A stretch of DNA of 8,097 nucleotides from Armatimonadota bacterium (GTDB lineage: Bacteria; Armatimonadota; Fimbriimonadia; Fimbriimonadales; Fimbriimonadaceae), in NCBI GenBank assembly GCA_023423495.1, contig JAFAFM010000149.1:1-8097 (forward strand). The letters are read 5' to 3'. Shown in pieces: positions 6,455 through 8,097 of the stretch; position 1 is the first letter of the stretch, and every line of letters starts with the position of its first letter. Made by a program: the position numbers and the translations under genes. Below the pieces are notes generated by a model. That model was given only the letters and a program-made list of their open reading frames with translations, was not told where the DNA came from and made no database searches.

Positions 6455-7000
6455 ATGCCTAATGACGCAACGCGAGATTCACTGGCCGAGAAGCGCTGGC
6501 TCACCGCCCTTGCACAGGGTGATAGAAACGCGCTTGGAGGCTTGTACGAAATGTACGGTGAGCGGATATTCCGATACACGTTTCGCATGCTCGGCAACCG
6601 CACGGATGCGGAAGACGCAACCGCAGAGACGTTCCTGCGAGTGCTCCGTCGATCGACGGAACTGCGTGCCGACGGCGCCTTTAGGACATGGCTGTTCCGG
6701 ATTGCCCGGAACCTGTGTATCGACAAAATGCGGCAGCACAAACTTATGGAGTTGCCCTCTGACGCGCACTACTCAGGTTCGGAGGAGCGTGCTACGTTGC
6801 GGGTGACCGTTCAACAAGCGCTTTCGGACCTGCCGATCGAATATCGAGAGCCGCTAGTCCTTTGCGATTTAGAAGACATGGCGGCCAGGGAAGCGGCGGA
6901 GCTTCTTCAGATCAGCGTGCCTGCTCTGAAGTCAAGGCTATACAGAGGACGTAGAGCCCTCCGCGACAAGCTTGGTGGAACCATTGAGAGGACGTCGTGA
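6455..7000 (+). CDS. ECF-type RNA polymerase sigma factor (sigma-70 family)
   Basis: The 181-residue product has the two-domain layout of ECF sigma factors, which direct RNA polymerase to a specific promoter set under stress or envelope signals. Region 2 (about 22-92) includes D-A-E-D-A-T-A-E-T-F-L-R-V, the core-binding and -10 recognition segment, and F-R-T-W-L-F-R-I-A-R-N-L-C-I-D. Region 4 (about 116-170) has A-L-S-D-L-P-I-E-Y-R-E-P-L-V-L-C-D-L, then the helix-turn-helix A-A-R-E-A-A-E-L-L-Q-I-S-V-P-A-L-K-S-R-L-Y-R, for -35 recognition. No region 1.1 or 3 and no C-terminal extension are present. The ATG at 6455 fits family length; another ATG at 6462 is out of frame. The last 4 bp (GTGA) overlap the next gene, the arrangement expected when a sigma factor and its regulator are translated together. 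Target genes cannot be told from this window. Confidence 0.93.
   Translation: MPNDATRDSLAEKRWLTALAQGDRNALGGLYEMYGERIFRYTFRMLGNRTDAEDATAETFLRVLRRSTELRADGAFRTWLFRIARNLCIDKMRQHKLMELPSDAHYSGSEERATLRVTVQQALSDLPIEYREPLVLCDLEDMAAREAAELLQISVPALKSRLYRGRRALRDKLGGTIERTS
6986..6992 (+). promoter_or_regulatory. Shine-Dalgarno of the sigma-factor partner gene
   Basis: GAGAGGA lies 4 nt before the GTG at 6997, inside the end of the sigma-factor gene. It is the clearest ribosome site in the window, and together with the 4-bp stop/start overlap it decides the GTG start. Confidence 0.65.
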
Positions 7001-7284
7001 ATAACGAACTGTACAAAAAACTCGTCGATCTGTACGCGGGACATGAACTTCCCGCCGAACTTGAAGACCAAATGGAATTGGCCGCCGCCGGCGACTGGGC
7101 TCTAAACCACGAGATGACAACCCTCAGAAGGGTCGTAGATTCTCTGCATTCCCTTGATGAGCCCGAATTTACCGAAGAGTCTTACCATCGGGTGCTGATG
7201 AAGCTTTACGCCCGGGGAGCCGATATCGAGCCGCGGGAGCCTGTTTCCAGCCATTTCCAATATCATTTACCCCTCCAAGGGTAA
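6997..7284 (+). CDS. Small acidic protein, probable sigma-factor regulator (anti-sigma-like)
   Basis: The product has 95 residues with no cysteine and no membrane segment. The N-terminal half, with D-L-Y-A-G-H-E-L-P-A-E-L-E (11-23) and an acidic helix continuing to about residue 50, resembles the start of small anti-sigma domains, in which a 'l..yl.geL...~~..~e.hl..c..C' pattern is usual. The zinc-binding H-x3-C-x2-C motif of such domains is absent. The C-terminal half carries F-T-E-E-S-Y-H-R-V-L-M-K-L-Y-A-R-G (58-74) and ends H-F-Q-Y-H-L-P-L-Q-G (86-95). I recall similar small proteins beside ECF genes in Armatimonadota-like genomes, but I cannot name a family. The 4-bp overlap with the sigma gene strongly suggests they act together, so a soluble anti-sigma factor is the leading idea. 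A scaffold or unrelated protein is possible. The strong ribosome site upstream suggests it is made in at least comparable amounts. Confidence 0.7.
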   Translation: MNNELYKKLVDLYAGHELPAELEDQMELAAAGDWALNHEMTTLRRVVDSLHSLDEPEFTEESYHRVLMKLYARGADIEPREPVSSHFQYHLPLQG

Positions 7285-7294
7285 GCCTTGTAAA

Positions 7295-7348
7295 CGGAAC
7301 GAGGCAGAAGGTAAATCCGAGATGTCGGTTATCCTTATGCCCGTTCCG
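7295..7348. repeat. Nested inverted repeats between the sigma operon and dnaN
   Basis: CGGAACG (7295-7301) and CGTTCCG (7342-7348) form a perfect 7-bp inverted repeat. Inside it, CCGA-GATG-TCGG (7317-7328) forms a 4-bp stem-loop extended by flanking partial pairing (7310-7315 with 7329-7333, with bulges). The whole could fold as a two-level hairpin. There is no T-run after it, so it is not a standard terminator. It may be a 3' processing signal for the sigma operon, an operator, or a leader structure for dnaN. Confidence 0.35.
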
Positions 7349-7382
7349 ATTCAAACCGATTTAAAAACTTGCGAACACAACC

Positions 7383-8097
7383 ATGAAGCTCGATTGCCCT
7401 AGAAAAGAGTTTAACGATGCGGTATCGATGGCCGCCGCCGCATCCAGCGTCCGGACCTCGGTCAATATTCTGCAATTCGTCAAGGTCGAAGCAAACGACG
7501 GAGGAATGCGGTTGCTTGGCTGCGACGGCGAGATGTGGGTCGAGCGAAATGTGGCTTGTATGGTCTCGGAGCCCGGCGCCGTGTGTCTGCAATCTGCCCT
7601 GCTGACCGCCCTGGTCGGCTCTTTGCCCGATGGTGACCTCCAGCTGACGACCCTCGACGGTCACGGAGCTCTTCTTAAGCAGGGCGCTTCTGAATACCGC
7701 TTGCAGACTCTCGATGCAGCCGACTTTCCCGAACCTCCCAACTTTGGCGGCGAAGGCGAGTTATCACTGCCTATGGGAACCCTACGTGAAGCGGTTGACT
7801 CCGTCATCTATGCCGTTTCCACCGACACCCACCGTCAGATCCTGACCGGCGTCCTGTTCCATTACGACGGAAGCACGCTGACCCTGGTTGCTACTGATAC
7901 GCACCGGCTCGCAGTCAAGAAACTGGATCAGCCCGGAATTGGGAGCGGAATAACTGCGGTCATTCCGGAGAAGGCGCTGAAAGCGATTAAGTCTCTACCC
8001 GTAGCGGACGACGACACCGTGACAATTAAGTTTGGCGGCGGTCGTTTGGGCGTGGAAGCAGGCGGCGCGAAGGTTGTCTCCCAACTTCTGGCGGGCG
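7383..8097 (+). CDS. dnaN: DNA polymerase III beta subunit (sliding clamp), 5' part
   Basis: The frame is open from the ATG at 7383 to the window end, giving 238 residues of a protein usually about 365-380 long, so the 3' third is missing. The beta clamp encircles DNA and holds polymerase III and other partners on the template. Domain I spans about 1-120 and ends in the usual A-A-D-F-P-E-P-P (112-119). Domain II (about 125-238) carries the family hallmarks V-S-T-D-T-H-R-Q-I-L-T-G-V (145-157) and L-V-A-T-D-T-H-R-L-A-V (168-178), and the clip ends near V-V-S-Q-L-L-A-G (231-238). The usual P in the early 'R..lPIL' motif of domain I is not conserved (here S-V-N-I-L, 26-30), a mild divergence. No Shine-Dalgarno precedes the ATG. 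The neighbour upstream is a sigma-factor operon rather than dnaA, so the standard dnaA-dnaN order is not present on this side. Confidence 0.93.
   Translation, partial: MKLDCPRKEFNDAVSMAAAASSVRTSVNILQFVKVEANDGGMRLLGCDGEMWVERNVACMVSEPGAVCLQSALLTALVGSLPDGDLQLTTLDGHGALLKQGASEYRLQTLDAADFPEPPNFGGEGELSLPMGTLREAVDSVIYAVSTDTHRQILTGVLFHYDGSTLTLVATDTHRLAVKKLDQPGIGSGITAVIPEKALKAIKSLPVADDDTVTIKFGGGRLGVEAGGAKVVSQLLAG

Noticed and set aside
7285..7382. Replication origin upstream of dnaN
   Set aside because: Only one imperfect DnaA-box-like 9-mer is present, with no box cluster, no long AT-rich unwinding region and no dnaA alongside.

Overview
The window is an ordinary-looking bacterial chromosomal segment of moderately high GC. 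It carries nine protein-coding genes and has no recognisable mobile element, CRISPR array, rRNA or tRNA. Two genes are cut by the window edges: a DUF4350-type membrane protein on the left and dnaN on the right. Most starts lack a clear Shine-Dalgarno sequence. The mix of genes (a DUF4350 protein, a large GT-C-like membrane protein, VanW/G5, a short McsA-like zinc protein, a DUF4397 lipoprotein, and an ECF sigma factor with a small Cys-free partner next to dnaN) resembles what I recall of Armatimonadota, possibly the Fimbriimonadia. That placement is inference from gene content and memory, not a computed result.

Layout. Positions 1-2941 (+) hold three closely packed genes: the C-terminal part of a DUF4350 membrane protein, a small secreted TPR-like protein, and a roughly ten-segment GT-C-like membrane protein. 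A VanW/G5 envelope protein follows on the minus strand (2931-4349), and its 3' end overlaps the membrane-protein gene by 11 bp. A 116-bp divergent intergenic region (4350-4465) separates it from a tight plus-strand cluster: a class IV aminotransferase of the branched-chain type (ilvE), a McsA-like four-CxxC protein whose start overlaps the ilvE stop (TAATG), and a DUF4397 lipoprotein 2 bp further on. After an 83-bp region with three inverted repeats comes an ECF sigma factor. Its stop overlaps by 4 bp the start of a small acidic, Cys-free protein that is probably its regulator. A 98-bp region with nested inverted repeats then precedes dnaN, which runs off the right edge.

How the genes work together. 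Three units can be argued: an envelope unit (DUF4350, TPR, GT-C-like) facing the VanW gene; an ilvE-led operon whose downstream members have no obvious link to amino-acid metabolism; and a sigma factor/partner pair. The points most worth following are the UVR-less McsA-like protein coupled to ilvE, the atypical sigma-factor partner, and the structured intergenic regions upstream of the sigma factor and dnaN. Nothing in the window amounts to a clearly new multi-gene system.
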